Shown: positions 55,701 through 63,816, numbered from the stretch's first letter. The stretch: DNA of 64,000 nucleotides from 39-52-133 sp035531075 (GCA_035531075.1 DATKTO010000026.1:209407-273406), one strand, 5' to 3'. Program-made: numbers and translations. The notes: a model not told the origin generated them from the letters alone.

Positions 55701-56064
55701 TGGTTTGGCGGATAGAGCGGATTTCAACTTTATCTTTGATCCATTCCGCGCAACGACGTGCAATCTCCTTTTGTTGCAGGCGGTTGGCCAGCTCCAATCC
55801 TTCGTCCTCAATCTTGAAGGATTTTTTGTCGGTCTTTTCCGGATCAAGCGTCGAGATAAAACGTGGTTCGCCAAACAGGAAGCGCAGGGTTTCAACGCGG
55901 TCAAGCCGCTCTGACAAAGCCTCGTAAGCGTAAATGGTGAAGTAGGCCGAGACAACAGAGAGAACGCTATTGTCCGATATTTTTTCAGCCAAGAAATCTG
56001 CTACTTTGCCGCGCCCATAGTTGTCACGTATGCCATGAGTATTCGCAATTGTTTTCGTTGTCAT
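52744..56064 (-). CDS. SNF2/RapA-type helicase with N-terminal PLD nuclease domain
   Basis: 1106 residues. The N-terminal domain holds one HKD motif, HGKLYHIHD with GSSNFT (about 125-145), of the phospholipase D nuclease superfamily; a second copy is absent, so dimerisation would be needed. The SF2 core follows: Walker A SVGLGKTYTALAV (about 276), DESHNFRNN (about 363), LSATPVNN (about 407), VFCAFADTAAYLY and the GRIDRIGSQ motif (about 835). Such fusions probably translocate on DNA and cut it. First gene of the leftward three-gene operon; the next gene overlaps by 4 bases. Differs from Mokosh, whose helicase is SF1. Confidence 0.9.
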   Translation of the reverse strand: MTTKTIANTHGIRDNYGRGKVADFLAEKISDNSVLSVVSAYFTIYAYEALSERLDRVETLRFLFGEPRFISTLDPEKTDKKSFKIEDEGLELANRLQQKEIARRCAEWIKDKVEIRSIRQTNLLHGKLYHIHDGHREHAILGSSNFTLRGLGLSATPNIELNLIVDSDRDRADLKAWFDDIWADDKLVADVKDEVLSYLSQLYVNHPPEFIYFKTLFHVFERFLSGQADDAQLFDRTAIIDTEIWKALFDFQKDGAKGAIHKINAHNGCILADSVGLGKTYTALAVIKYYELRNLRVLVLCPKKLRDNWTVFLAQNNSELNPFLKDRFAYTVLSHTDLSRETGKVDGVDLATLNWGNFDLIVIDESHNFRNNVKGKRDEDGNVIRKSRYERLMQDIIQSGVKTRVMLLSATPVNNDLKDLRNQIYFVTEDIDTAFSQSFGIHSIKETLGTAQKTFMEWAMRAGEKDAKDLMDRLPAGFFTLLDEITIARSRKHIQRYYRASLAAIGQFPKRARPISISADIDSKHRFPTYDRLNEEIEKYQLALFKPSAYVLPQFKSLYAGEGAIKNFSQETRERFLIGMMKVNFLKRLESSVRSFAITMDRTVKKLEDLEARIGQYQELRDAKAQELQSELFIMEAEEDEELREAFEVGTLKYRLEHMDVDRWLADLASDKQQLSMLAETANGVTPERDAKLAELKKIIEQKVRHPTTNNLGEENRKIIVFCAFADTAAYLYENLEDWARNKLSVHIALVSGGAKPNRTTFGHADYSQILTNFSPRAKQRAKMKTMPQDGEIDILIATDCISEGQNLQDCDLLANYDIHWNPVRIIQRFGRIDRIGSQNKEIQLINFWPTPDLNKYINLKNRVEARMALVDISATAEDNILQSDDLRELIKDDMRYRDKQLMRLKDEVLDLEDFNETVSINEFTLDDFRMELATYIEANKAKLEEAPFGLYAVVPPHAEFQTIQPGAIYCLKQRIEASGNEAVNPLQPYFLVYIRDDGEVRYNFTSPKQILEIFRALCQGKTEPYAHLCELFDTETKNGEDMSQYSGLLDRAVTAIAAQFERKNASNLFAGRGGKLTDAGKQVKSAGDFELITWLVIKQSEGNAQ

Positions 56065-56208
56065 TCAATCCCCTGCACTACGCGCGCCAATTTTGCTTAC
56101 CAAGCATCTGTTCTTATTATTCTGATTTAAATGTGAATATCCAGTAATGTACCGCACTGTCCGGCATAATCCTAATGCTTGATTCTACCTTAACCGAGGA
56201 GCAAACAC
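56065..56208. promoter_or_regulatory. Divergent promoter region between the defence operon and the unknown pair
   Basis: 144 bases separating the leftward helicase from the rightward 395-residue gene. TAATGCTTGATTC and GAGGAG (8 bases before the ATG at 56209) are visible. I cannot place both promoters, but the two transcripts must start here. Confidence 0.5.
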
Positions 56209-57396
56209 ATGGCCGGGCAATATTCGCATTTACAGTTTTTTCGGCGCACGCCTAAAGCGCTGCTGGCCCGCTATTTCCAGGAAAGGCACGGCGTCTTGCA
56301 AGAGATCGCCTTCGACAAGCTGAAGGAAAAAGATGTGGAGTCCATCTTTCAGGGCTTCATGGCCTTGCCGGACGACAAGCAAGCCGAGATCGAGGCGGAG
56401 TGCCAAGACATTGATGGCATGGCCTGCCAGGGCGGCGTAACGGCGCTTGCGGACGAAGCGGACTATCACGCGGACGCGGCTTTCCCGACAACCCTCTCCA
56501 AGATTGACGGATACCATGGCGCGGCCATGTGGATATTTCTGGATTACCCTCAATACTGGACAGGAGCCACGTTATTCCTACACGCGGACAACATAACCGA
56601 GTCGCTCTGGAAAAAGCGTAACGACTTGCCCCACTTGCCGCCTCATGTGGAGGAAGAAGACACACAACGGTTGGCGCAGGCTATCAGCCAGCATTTCCAA
56701 AAGGAAGGCCGGGGTCGCAACTGCAAGGTAGAGGTATTCCGCCGCTACGATAAAGAGTATTTCTTTGCCTACCCGGAGGACTTTGCGCAGTCTGGTGTGG
56801 AGTGGGTACGCAATTCCCTTGCGCCTCGCGCTCGCCACCCCGCCTTCGAGATCGTCTTCGTCTATTGTCAAGCTGAAGGCTCGCTGGACATTTACGCACC
56901 GCGCAACACCAAGTCAGTACCCGACATGCAACAGATTTTCTCCAAGATTATTCTGAAGTTCGATGATCTGGATGAGTTCGCGGAAGATAGCCGGGTGTAT
57001 GTTCTGGATGCGTTGGCGAATCGGGACTTTGTGTTTAAGTATCCGGCTGACTGTGGTATCGAATCGGTGACGGTGCATACGCTTCGCTTGAGTCTGAAAA
57101 CCGGCAAGAAGCGCCGCATCACCGTGGAGGCAGAGACGAAGCAAGACCCAAAGGCGGTCTACGACTTGATGGATAAGCTCTCCCTGCCGCCCTTTCACGT
57201 CACACAGGCGGAGATCAAGGTCGCGTTTTCCCCCACGCCAGGTACGCGGGCGCGGCTGCGCAATTTCAAAATCAGTTCTCCCAACTGGTGCGCACTGCGC
57301 CACGACAAGCGGGACTTGATTATCCGCAAGATGCTCACCGATTCTGGCATCGAACCGAAGGGGCTGGAAACCAAAGCGGAGGGTAGCGCCGCATGA
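56209..57396 (+). CDS. Hypothetical protein, first gene of a coupled pair
   Basis: 395 residues, no family recognised. It opens with SHLQFFRRTPKALLARYFQE; further marks are GYHGAAMWIFLDYPQYWTGATLFLHADN and FEIVFVYCQAEGSLDIYAPR, a beta-rich middle, and RLSLKTGKKRRITVEAETKQD near the end. No signal peptide, membrane segment or nucleotide-binding loop is visible. GAGGAG lies 8 bases upstream. The stop overlaps the next start by 4 bases (ATGA). It is divergent from the PLD-helicase operon, so it could be its regulator or a separate system. Confidence 0.7.
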   Translation: MAGQYSHLQFFRRTPKALLARYFQERHGVLQEIAFDKLKEKDVESIFQGFMALPDDKQAEIEAECQDIDGMACQGGVTALADEADYHADAAFPTTLSKIDGYHGAAMWIFLDYPQYWTGATLFLHADNITESLWKKRNDLPHLPPHVEEEDTQRLAQAISQHFQKEGRGRNCKVEVFRRYDKEYFFAYPEDFAQSGVEWVRNSLAPRARHPAFEIVFVYCQAEGSLDIYAPRNTKSVPDMQQIFSKIILKFDDLDEFAEDSRVYVLDALANRDFVFKYPADCGIESVTVHTLRLSLKTGKKRRITVEAETKQDPKAVYDLMDKLSLPPFHVTQAEIKVAFSPTPGTRARLRNFKISSPNWCALRHDKRDLIIRKMLTDSGIEPKGLETKAEGSAA

Positions 57397-58190
57397 CGCT
57401 ACAGGATGTGCTGCAAGAACTTATTCAGCGTCTCGGTTCGGGGGGCGATAGCACGCTCGCATGGGAACAGGTGCGCGAGTGGCCAAAAGGCGCGATTGAG
57501 GCTTTTCAGAAAGCCGGATGGATCGAGCCTACTGCGGCGGCTTCGTCGGTGGAATGCCCCGGCTGTGAGGAGAACTGCTTCATGCCCGTGCATGTGCTTC
57601 CCGCTCGGAACGAGCAACCAGCACGAGCCTATGTGGCGTGTGACCGGCCCGCCGATATGGGGCGGGTAAAGATTCCTATGTCGCGATTGCAGCAATGGCA
57701 GGTCACGGAATCACAGGTTGCGTGCTGGGTATCAGGAGCGCTCGATTTGAAAGGCAAACCGGAGCGGGACAAGTCGAGCAGGGCATTCAAGCTCGGAAAC
57801 TTGCAGGGAAAGAAACAAGTTAGTTCTCTGGAATTCAACACTGTCGAAATGGTATCGCTGAAAGTATCCGGGCATTCGATCCCATTGAGCGATGTTGTTA
57901 TTTTCGAAGGGGATCAGCCCGGCATCGACCGGGCTGCAATCCTGGACTTGGTGGACATGCTGCAGGTGTTGGAATCCTCAGACCGTTACAAACCCTCCAC
58001 GGCACGGCGCGAAGCGCGGAAACTGGATACACAAGCCATGTATGCAAGTTGGCAGAAGGCTTACCGCGATTTGCATAAAATAAACAAGATCAAGAATAAA
58101 ACCGAAACCTGGTATTCGCAGCAGATTGAGAAGATGGATATTGCACAGGGGCGCGACGCTTCCACCATCAAAAAACACATGCTTCCTTAA
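57393..58190 (+). CDS. Hypothetical protein with Cys motif, second gene of the pair
   Basis: 265 residues, no family recognised. Residues about 50-85 contain ECPGCEENCFMPVHV and a later YVACDRP, four Cys that could bind a metal (CxxC-x3-C). The middle is beta-rich (GNLQGKKQVSSLEFN). The C-terminus is helical and basic with ARREARKLDTQAMYASWQKAYRD and ends DASTIKKHMLP, a pattern that recalls a helix-turn-helix. It is translated from a start overlapping the first gene. A DNA-binding or toxin-antitoxin-like role is possible but not shown. Confidence 0.68.
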   Translation: MTLQDVLQELIQRLGSGGDSTLAWEQVREWPKGAIEAFQKAGWIEPTAAASSVECPGCEENCFMPVHVLPARNEQPARAYVACDRPADMGRVKIPMSRLQQWQVTESQVACWVSGALDLKGKPERDKSSRAFKLGNLQGKKQVSSLEFNTVEMVSLKVSGHSIPLSDVVIFEGDQPGIDRAAILDLVDMLQVLESSDRYKPSTARREARKLDTQAMYASWQKAYRDLHKINKIKNKTETWYSQQIEKMDIAQGRDASTIKKHMLP

Positions 58191-58192
58191 AT

Positions 58193-58219
58193 AGTTGGGC
58201 GGAATATTTTCGCCCAACT
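58193..58219 (+). terminator. Hairpin terminator after the unknown pair
   Basis: AGTTGGGCG and CGCCCAACT, a perfect 9-bp stem with a 9-base loop, two bases after the stop codon. The T run is weak (loop ATATTTT only), so efficiency is uncertain. Confidence 0.6.
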
Positions 58220-58317
58220 CTACCATCCGCCAAACCCTCTGTTTTACAGCACTTCCCTCAAATAAAGCTGCACGGCGAACGCCGAGACGCATATTCTTAT
58301 AAATTCATAACATCTTG

Positions 58318-58334
58318 ATTTTATTCAATAAAAT
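58318..58334. promoter_or_regulatory. Palindromic operator candidate before the AlpA-like gene
   Basis: ATTTTATT-C-AATAAAAT, a perfect 8-bp inverted repeat with a single central base in an AT-rich stretch, about 97 bases upstream of the AlpA-like start. The position fits control of the element's replication operon. Confidence 0.4.
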
Positions 58335-58430
58335 ATATTAGTCATAGGAATGAACTGTGCATTTTATCGCCCAATTCGCCCAAGCAGGATGCGTCTTAGC
58401 AAGTTCGCTATCACGTTAAGAGGTTCCAAC

Positions 58431-58673
58431 ATGACACATACCATCCAGCGGCTACCCGCCGTTAAATCTGAATCCGGTCTTTCCCGTTCGACCATCTATC
58501 TGCGCATTGCTCAAGGCTTGTGGACTAAGCCCGTCAGCCTTGGCCCTCGTGCTGTTGGCTGGCCATCGGGTGACGTAGTAGCAATTAACGCGGCGCGCAT
58601 TGCCGGAAAGTCTGACGAAGACATTCGCGCCTTGGTGACGAAATTGGAAGCGGCGCGCAAAGCTGCGGCTTAA
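58431..58673 (+). CDS. AlpA-like excisionase/transcriptional regulator
   Basis: 80 residues. A MerR/AlpA-type winged helix: RLPAVKSESGLSRSTIYLRIAQGLWTKPVSLGPRAVGWPSGDV is the standard pattern, in which GLSRSTIY is the recognition helix and RAVGWPSGDV the wing. In P4-like and CP4-57 elements AlpA promotes integrase expression or excision. AAGAGG lies 9 bases upstream. Ten bases before the primase gene, so it probably leads the replication operon. Confidence 0.88.
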   Translation: MTHTIQRLPAVKSESGLSRSTIYLRIAQGLWTKPVSLGPRAVGWPSGDVVAINAARIAGKSDEDIRALVTKLEAARKAAA

Positions 58674-58683
58674 GGGGATTGAC

Positions 58684-61260
58684 ATGACCACTACTGATCT
58701 GACAGTTTTTGATACCGAACCGGACAATGCAGGTAAAGGCGGCGAAGGCGGTATTTTACTGCTGACGAATGCCGAATTTGTTGCAGCGGTATTTCCGAAG
58801 TTGCCCGGGGGCGCGTTTGCTGCAGTTTGCTCCAAGGCGGGTGACCCCGGCGTGGGCGGATGGGCAGCCAGCCGCGCTGACTCTGCTATTGAAAATCTTA
58901 CTGCCGAGAAAAACAACTTCGTCGGGTGCTCAAGTTTCTATCCCGGCGAAGATGGTTCATTCAGGGCGCTCAAGGGTCAGTTTGCCGCGTGCCATTTTTT
59001 AATGCTCGACGATCTTGGCACCAAGGTTCCGTTGGATAGGTTGGCGGGTTTTGAGTTGTCCTGGCTGATCGAGACGAGCCCCGGCAATTATCAGGGCGGA
59101 ATCATTCTGGCTGAGCCTGTTACGGAAGGCGCGGTGGCCGTGCGCCTACTCAACGCGGTGATTGCTGCGGGGCTTTGCGATGCGGGTGCTACCGGGCCAT
59201 TAAGCCGATGGGCACGGCTCCCTGTGGCGATTAACGGCAAGCCCAAACATGCTGATGAAGCCGGTGCGCCGTTTCAATGCCGTCTAATCGAATGGCGACC
59301 AGACAAGCGGTACACACCACAAGAAATTGTGGATGGCCTGCAATTAGAGCTGGCACCAGCTGGACGACCCAAAAAGGAGGTTAAACCTGCTGCGGATAAT
59401 CCGCGCAACATAGGCAACGATGCCGACGATGTGTTGACGCCGAAAGCTGCTGAGAACCCGGTGGTGAGTGCGCTCAAGGCACGAGGACTATATAAAACAC
59501 CGTTGGGCTCTGGCAAGCACGATGTCAGTTGTCCGTGGGCTCAGGCGCATACAGATGGACTGGACACCGGCGCTGCGTATTTTGAACCCGATGAGCTGTA
59601 TCCCTTGGGTGGATTCTGCTGCCAGCACTCGCATCGCGAAAAATTTCATATCAGACAATTGCTGGAATTTCTGGGTGTGCGCAATGCCGAGGCACGGCAC
59701 AAGCCGGTGATCCGTGTACTCTCCGGTGACTTGCACCGCGTAGTGGATGCGGCGGAAAAAGAATTGGCGAATCGCGGCAGGCACTATCAATCAGGCGGTT
59801 TGATTGTTTCCGTTTCGACAGATCCGATCAGTGGTGACCCTTCGATTGTTCCGACCAGCGCACCGGCGTTGACGCGAGAGCTTTCTATCGCGGCGACATG
59901 GGAGAGATATGACGGGCGTGCAGAAGATTGGGTGCGCTCCGATCCGCCTACGCGGCACACCGCCATTCTTTATGACTTGCAGGACTTTCAGCACTTGCCG
60001 CCACTGGCTGGTGTAGTGCGGCAACCCTATTTTCGTGAGACGGATGGTGAGCTGATTACGCACGCGGGATATGACAAAACCTCGCAGCGCTTTGGCGTTT
60101 TTGATGCTCGTCAATTTGTCATACCTGACCCGACCCCGGCGGCAGCACGGGCGGCGCTGGCCTTGCTGGAAGAGTTGCTCACCGAGTTTCACTTCGTCGC
60201 AGCCACCGATAAAGCCGCAGCACTATCAGCAATCTTCACTGCTGTGGTGCGACCGTCGCTGGCTTATGCGCCCGGATTTCACGCGAAAGCACCGGTTTTT
60301 GGCAGTGGTAAAACGTACTTGTGCGAGCTGATCGGCGCATTCGCCGGGCCTGCCGGTAATGCCAAAGTAAGCTATCCGACCACGTCAGAAGAAGCCACCA
60401 AAGTGATTCTTTCTCTGTTGCTGACTAGCCCCGCTGTGATTGAGTTTGATGATATGGACACAGACTGGATACCTCACGGCACCATTAAGCGGATGCTGAC
60501 TGCCGACAAGATTACAGATCGGATTCTGGGAGTAAGCAAGACAGCGACGGTGAGCACGCGCACCTTGTTTCTCGGCTCAGGAAATAATGTCGGCCCGGTG
60601 CGCGACTTGCTGCGGCGCGTATTGACAATACACATTGATCCTCGCTGCGCGACACCGGCCACGATGACTTACAAAAACTATCCGGTTGATAAAGTGCGTA
60701 AGCAGCGCGGGCTATATGTCTCTGCTGTGCTGACCATCATCCTGGCATGGCGCAAAGCGGGCTCACCGCGTGCTGACATTGAAAGCATCGTTACCTTTGG
60801 CGGTGCATGGTCAGACTATTGCCGACATCCATTGATGTGGCTTGGGCATCCTGACCCGGCAACGGCACTACTGGAACAGGTGAAGCACGACCCCGACGGG
60901 GATTCTCTTGCAGGCTTGATGACCGAGTGGATGGCTGCATTTGGCTCAATACCTACGACGGTGCGCAAGGCGGTTGATCGTGCTGAACTGACACAAGCAG
61001 ACCTGCTCGATGCAATGCGTGAATTTCCGGTAGAGGAAAAAGGAACAATCAATCGCTCGAAGCTGGGCTGGCTGTTGAAGAAGAATGCGAACCGGATTGT
61101 CGGTGGCTTGGTGTTCCAACAATCAACGGCGGATGGGCGAGTCGCGTGGCGTGTGGTTGCGGCCAATCCACCGCCTTTAACACCTTTGCCGCCATTAACC
61201 CAGCCGCTTGCGAAAACTGTCGCACTCACACCGGGCGAAGTTGTTGAGGTGGAAATATGA
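58684..61260 (+). CDS. Element primase/helicase-type replication protein
   Basis: 858 residues. N-terminal region (about 1-230) resembles RepB/primase-like domains (CHFLMLDDLGTKVPLDRL, SWLIETSPGNYQGGIIL, GPLSRWARLPVAINGK), in which Asp-Asp and His-like residues would bind metal. Residues 260-330 hold several Cys/His (CPWAQAHTDG, GGFCCQHSH) and could be a zinc finger. The C-terminal ATPase has Walker A FGSGKTYLCELI (about 540) and Walker B VIEFDDMDTDW (about 587). The layout is that of P4 alpha-like proteins. It should start replication of the excised element. It overlaps the next gene by 4 bases. Confidence 0.82.
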   Translation: MTTTDLTVFDTEPDNAGKGGEGGILLLTNAEFVAAVFPKLPGGAFAAVCSKAGDPGVGGWAASRADSAIENLTAEKNNFVGCSSFYPGEDGSFRALKGQFAACHFLMLDDLGTKVPLDRLAGFELSWLIETSPGNYQGGIILAEPVTEGAVAVRLLNAVIAAGLCDAGATGPLSRWARLPVAINGKPKHADEAGAPFQCRLIEWRPDKRYTPQEIVDGLQLELAPAGRPKKEVKPAADNPRNIGNDADDVLTPKAAENPVVSALKARGLYKTPLGSGKHDVSCPWAQAHTDGLDTGAAYFEPDELYPLGGFCCQHSHREKFHIRQLLEFLGVRNAEARHKPVIRVLSGDLHRVVDAAEKELANRGRHYQSGGLIVSVSTDPISGDPSIVPTSAPALTRELSIAATWERYDGRAEDWVRSDPPTRHTAILYDLQDFQHLPPLAGVVRQPYFRETDGELITHAGYDKTSQRFGVFDARQFVIPDPTPAAARAALALLEELLTEFHFVAATDKAAALSAIFTAVVRPSLAYAPGFHAKAPVFGSGKTYLCELIGAFAGPAGNAKVSYPTTSEEATKVILSLLLTSPAVIEFDDMDTDWIPHGTIKRMLTADKITDRILGVSKTATVSTRTLFLGSGNNVGPVRDLLRRVLTIHIDPRCATPATMTYKNYPVDKVRKQRGLYVSAVLTIILAWRKAGSPRADIESIVTFGGAWSDYCRHPLMWLGHPDPATALLEQVKHDPDGDSLAGLMTEWMAAFGSIPTTVRKAVDRAELTQADLLDAMREFPVEEKGTINRSKLGWLLKKNANRIVGGLVFQQSTADGRVAWRVVAANPPPLTPLPPLTQPLAKTVALTPGEVVEVEI

Positions 61261-61628
61261 ATACCGCTGAACTCATCGAACAGGCGACAGCGGAAGAAGT
61301 GATTCTCGCGCTCTCACCGTCTGGCACGATTAAGGCGACCGGCGACCAGTCGGCAGTGGATAGATGGCTGCCAGTCATCCGCGACAACAAGCCAGGAATT
61401 CTGTGCGAGTTACAGCGCGAGCGCAGGCGCGCCAAGGTGCTGGCGATGCTGGAGGGAAAGCACATCGCCCTGTTTGTGGATAACGACAAGACTGATCCAG
61501 TTATCGCGACGGTCGGCATACGCGACGTAGCGACTTTCGAGCTGGCGATACCACGGCATTCCTACGACGGCATGGTGCTGCTGGAACTCATTGAAAAACA
61601 TTATGGTGAAAATTATGCAAACAATTGA
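61257..61628 (+). CDS. Small hypothetical protein, TubC-N-like docking region
   Basis: 123 residues. The first 60 (SPSGTIKATGDQSAVDRWLPVIRDNKPGIL) look like the TubC N-terminal docking-type domain often seen in small proteins of such elements. The second half (HIALFVDNDKTDPVIATVGIRDVATFELAI) is alpha-beta. Role unknown; it follows the primase with a 4-base overlap and may assist replication. Confidence 0.65.
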   Translation: MNTAELIEQATAEEVILALSPSGTIKATGDQSAVDRWLPVIRDNKPGILCELQRERRRAKVLAMLEGKHIALFVDNDKTDPVIATVGIRDVATFELAIPRHSYDGMVLLELIEKHYGENYANN

Positions 61629-61923
61629 AAACGATTCTGCCGTGGTTCCATTTCCGGCAACGCCTGCTGATGAAACACCGCAGAACAACTACGAACCCGT
61701 GCGCTACAACGCCATGAAGCACGGTATTTTGTCCAAGCTGGCGGTGCTGGCCCATGAAGATGCGGGAGAGTTCGGCGACCTGCTGGCGGCGCGCCGAAAT
61801 CTATACCCGTATCGAGTGCCTGTAGAGCGAGATCACTTCAAGCTACAGGTAGAGATGGCGAAAGCTGGCAGATATTGGAACAGTCAAACCACACACAGAT
61901 TAAAAAAGGATAATCAAAAATGA
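61615..61923 (+). CDS. Small hypothetical protein, probably C-terminally truncated
   Basis: 102 residues from the ATG at 61615 (another ATG at 61603 is possible). RYNAMKHGILSKLAVLAHEDAGEFGDLLAA is the start of a family common in element replication operons, which as I recall it continues with a longer helical tail. Here it changes abruptly to ARRNLYPYRVPVERDHF. A deletion with frame change is likely. It overlaps the end of the preceding gene by 14 bases and the next start by 4. Confidence 0.55.
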   Translation: MQTIENDSAVVPFPATPADETPQNNYEPVRYNAMKHGILSKLAVLAHEDAGEFGDLLAARRNLYPYRVPVERDHFKLQVEMAKAGRYWNSQTTHRLKKDNQK

Positions 61924-62276
61924 GCACTCCAGAATTCAAAGCAGCACTGGCACGCTACACCCATTTGGAAAAAACACTAGGCGGCGACCATGACATATCG
62001 CGAGCCGCATTCACCGTACTGTTTAGCCTTGCGCCGGATGAGTATGTAGAAGAGGCGCACAAGATCGCCGTGGATATGGACTTGATACCGGACGCGAATG
62101 GATACCTTGCCGATGGATCGCCCATGTATCGGCTTGATGATATTGCGACAAAGCACGGCATCACGATTGAAGAGGCCGAACAATCCATGCGTGAAATGCT
62201 GGCAGTAAAAGCAGCTGCGGGATTGCCGATTGGTGGGATCATCACAGATTCGGCGTTAATCCATAGACGGCAATGA
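61920..62276 (+). CDS. Small hypothetical acidic protein
   Basis: 118 residues, no family recognised. It is helical with DDIATKHGITIEEAEQSMREML, reminiscent of a small helix-turn-helix. Start overlaps the previous stop (ATGA), so it is last in the rightward operon. Confidence 0.6.
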   Translation: MSTPEFKAALARYTHLEKTLGGDHDISRAAFTVLFSLAPDEYVEEAHKIAVDMDLIPDANGYLADGSPMYRLDDIATKHGITIEEAEQSMREMLAVKAAAGLPIGGIITDSALIHRRQ

Positions 62277-62623
62277 AAGGTACGATAGCCTTCTGTATAT
62301 GGTGTCTGAAGAGATCAGCCGCCCAAAGAAGAAAAAGTAAAGCTAGGAGCCTGTCGGAATTCGCTCGCAACTCATTGATTGTGTGACATGCACATTATTC
62401 GAGCAAATTCAAATATTCAATATAATCAACGGTTTACGTTAATGCAAGCCTGAAGTCCGACACTCTGCTAGGAGCCACACTGGAGCGGATGGGAAGCATG
62501 GCAGGTGAGCGGGAAAAGAGCAGCGCAGCGCGACCCCGCGTAGCCTGACAGGCTGGGCGGGCGGGGGTAATAAACAGAGCGCGCAGCGACCAAGCCTGAC
62601 TCGCAGGGTGGTGTGTGGCAATG

Positions 62624-62663
62624 AAAAAGCCGGTGCCGGGGTTTTGTCCGGCATGGTTTTTTT
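62624..62663. terminator. Bidirectional terminator-like hairpin in the non-coding region
   Basis: A5-GCC, TGCCGG (62634-62639) pairing with CCGGCA (62648-62653), then GG-T7. Good stem with A and T tracts on both sides; it may end the rightward replication operon 350 bases upstream. Confidence 0.7.
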
Positions 62664-63335
62664 GTTGGCATGCACGACCCGCACACGGCAGCGGTGGCGT
62701 GACGGTGAAGGCGCTTTTGGTTCATGCCTGCACCGTGACGTTGCCGCGATAAATAAAATGCACTTCTGCTGTGAACGATACCGCGCAGCGACCACGCCTC
62801 ACAAAAACAAACCAAATCGGCGTAGCCGACCGAATAAGCATTGCCTCGCCTTGCCCGTCTCTGCGCGAACCAGCGGGCGATGCAGGGCGCAAGCCATTGG
62901 ACGGTGCGCGGGGATGCAGGTTTACCCAAGGCAAGGGGTGGCAGTGCGGACGGGTGCGGCCATGCCTTTGCTTCACTTGGCTGCTGGGGGGATGGGGGGC
63001 GTTAGCGGGAAAGCGCCCCCCACATAAGCCGCGAAGCGACCACAACAAGACAAGACATAGACCGGCACGACCATGCAGCAAAAAGCGAAGGGGCGGCGCA
63101 ACACCAGCCCCGTTTTGCTGGCCCTCACTGAAGGTGATGGATGTTGATCTTGATCTTGTGGCGGCATTTACCCGAAGGGCGCAAGACATAACGGTCTCTT
63201 GTGCGAACCCGAAGGGCGGGAGTTTTACCGGCGCTTGCGCTTTGCATAAGACGCCGTTATGTTGGATGCCGCCACACACATAACCGGCGCAGCCGACAAC
63301 GCCTTGCCCAGAACGATGTGAGGGCGCGGCACGTT

Positions 63336-63551
63336 CAGGCTACCCAAGCACCAGCGGCCTGCGAGCGGCAAGCGCTTGATGGCGTAGCGGCCTTTTGCGT
63401 AGCCATGAAGTGCGAAGTCGTGAAGCGGCTGCGGCAACGGAGGATAACCAGCGTGTTACAGCGTAGAAGCCGATGGCGGCTTTATGCCTTCGGCGCTCTC
63501 CCAGGCTACCCATGCACTAGCCGACAGCGAACCGCAAGCCCTTGGCGAGGT
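63336..63551. repeat. Degenerate 45-bp direct repeat pair
   Basis: CAGGCTACCCA(a/t)GCAC(c/t)AGC...GCGA...GCAAGC.CTTG occurs at 63336-63380 and 63502-63546, offset 166 bases. Sequence between the copies is not alike. Possible old duplication or binding array. Confidence 0.6.
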
Positions 63552-63793
63552 ACTTTTCGCGAAGGGCGCAGTGGTGAGGTGGCGGCGGTAACGGAGCGGA
63601 CACACTTGGCTACGGAGCGGAAGCAGAGGGCAGTTTCATCGCCTTCTGCGCTCTGTCCGATGCCACTGCGATAGCGAAGGCGCGGGGCTTGCGGGTTTTA
63701 TTGCAAGCGCCGTGACTGAGCGGTCAACGGAAGAGTTTGAGGACTGCTGCGATGGAAGTTGCTGAAGCCGGTTCAATCGCCTAGCAATTTTTT

Positions 63794-63816
63794 GGTGTAC
63801 CCATGGGTGTACCCAT
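63794..63816. promoter_or_regulatory. Integrase arm-site pair, right end
   Basis: GGTGTACCCAT at 63794 and at 63806, 12 bases apart, in the same orientation and spacing as the pair at 40599, about 55 bases from the right attachment repeat. Confidence 0.65.

Larger units (their letters stand above)
62277..63790. other. Non-coding, repeat-bearing region of the element
   Basis: About 1.5 kb with no believable gene; the overlapping frames on both strands (for example 62722-63279 and 62771-63283) have the composition of shadows. It holds degenerate repeats of GCGCAGCGACCA-GCCT (62523, 62581, 62783, 63031, 63287). A 45-base imperfect repeat starts CAGGCTACCCA at 63336 and 63502. There is also a palindrome AGCCTGACAGGCT at 62542. 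Position and iterated motifs suit an origin of replication for the excised element. Confidence 0.5.

Noticed and set aside
47025..56064. DISARM, BREX, Druantia or Mokosh assignment
   Set aside because: Key genes (DUF1998 proteins, PglZ, BrxC, DruE, SF1 helicase) are missing.
62722..63283. Overlapping 170-185 codon frames on both strands in the island's right end
   Set aside because: Arg/Pro/Cys-rich, mutually overlapping, no ribosome sites; repeats explain the sequence better.
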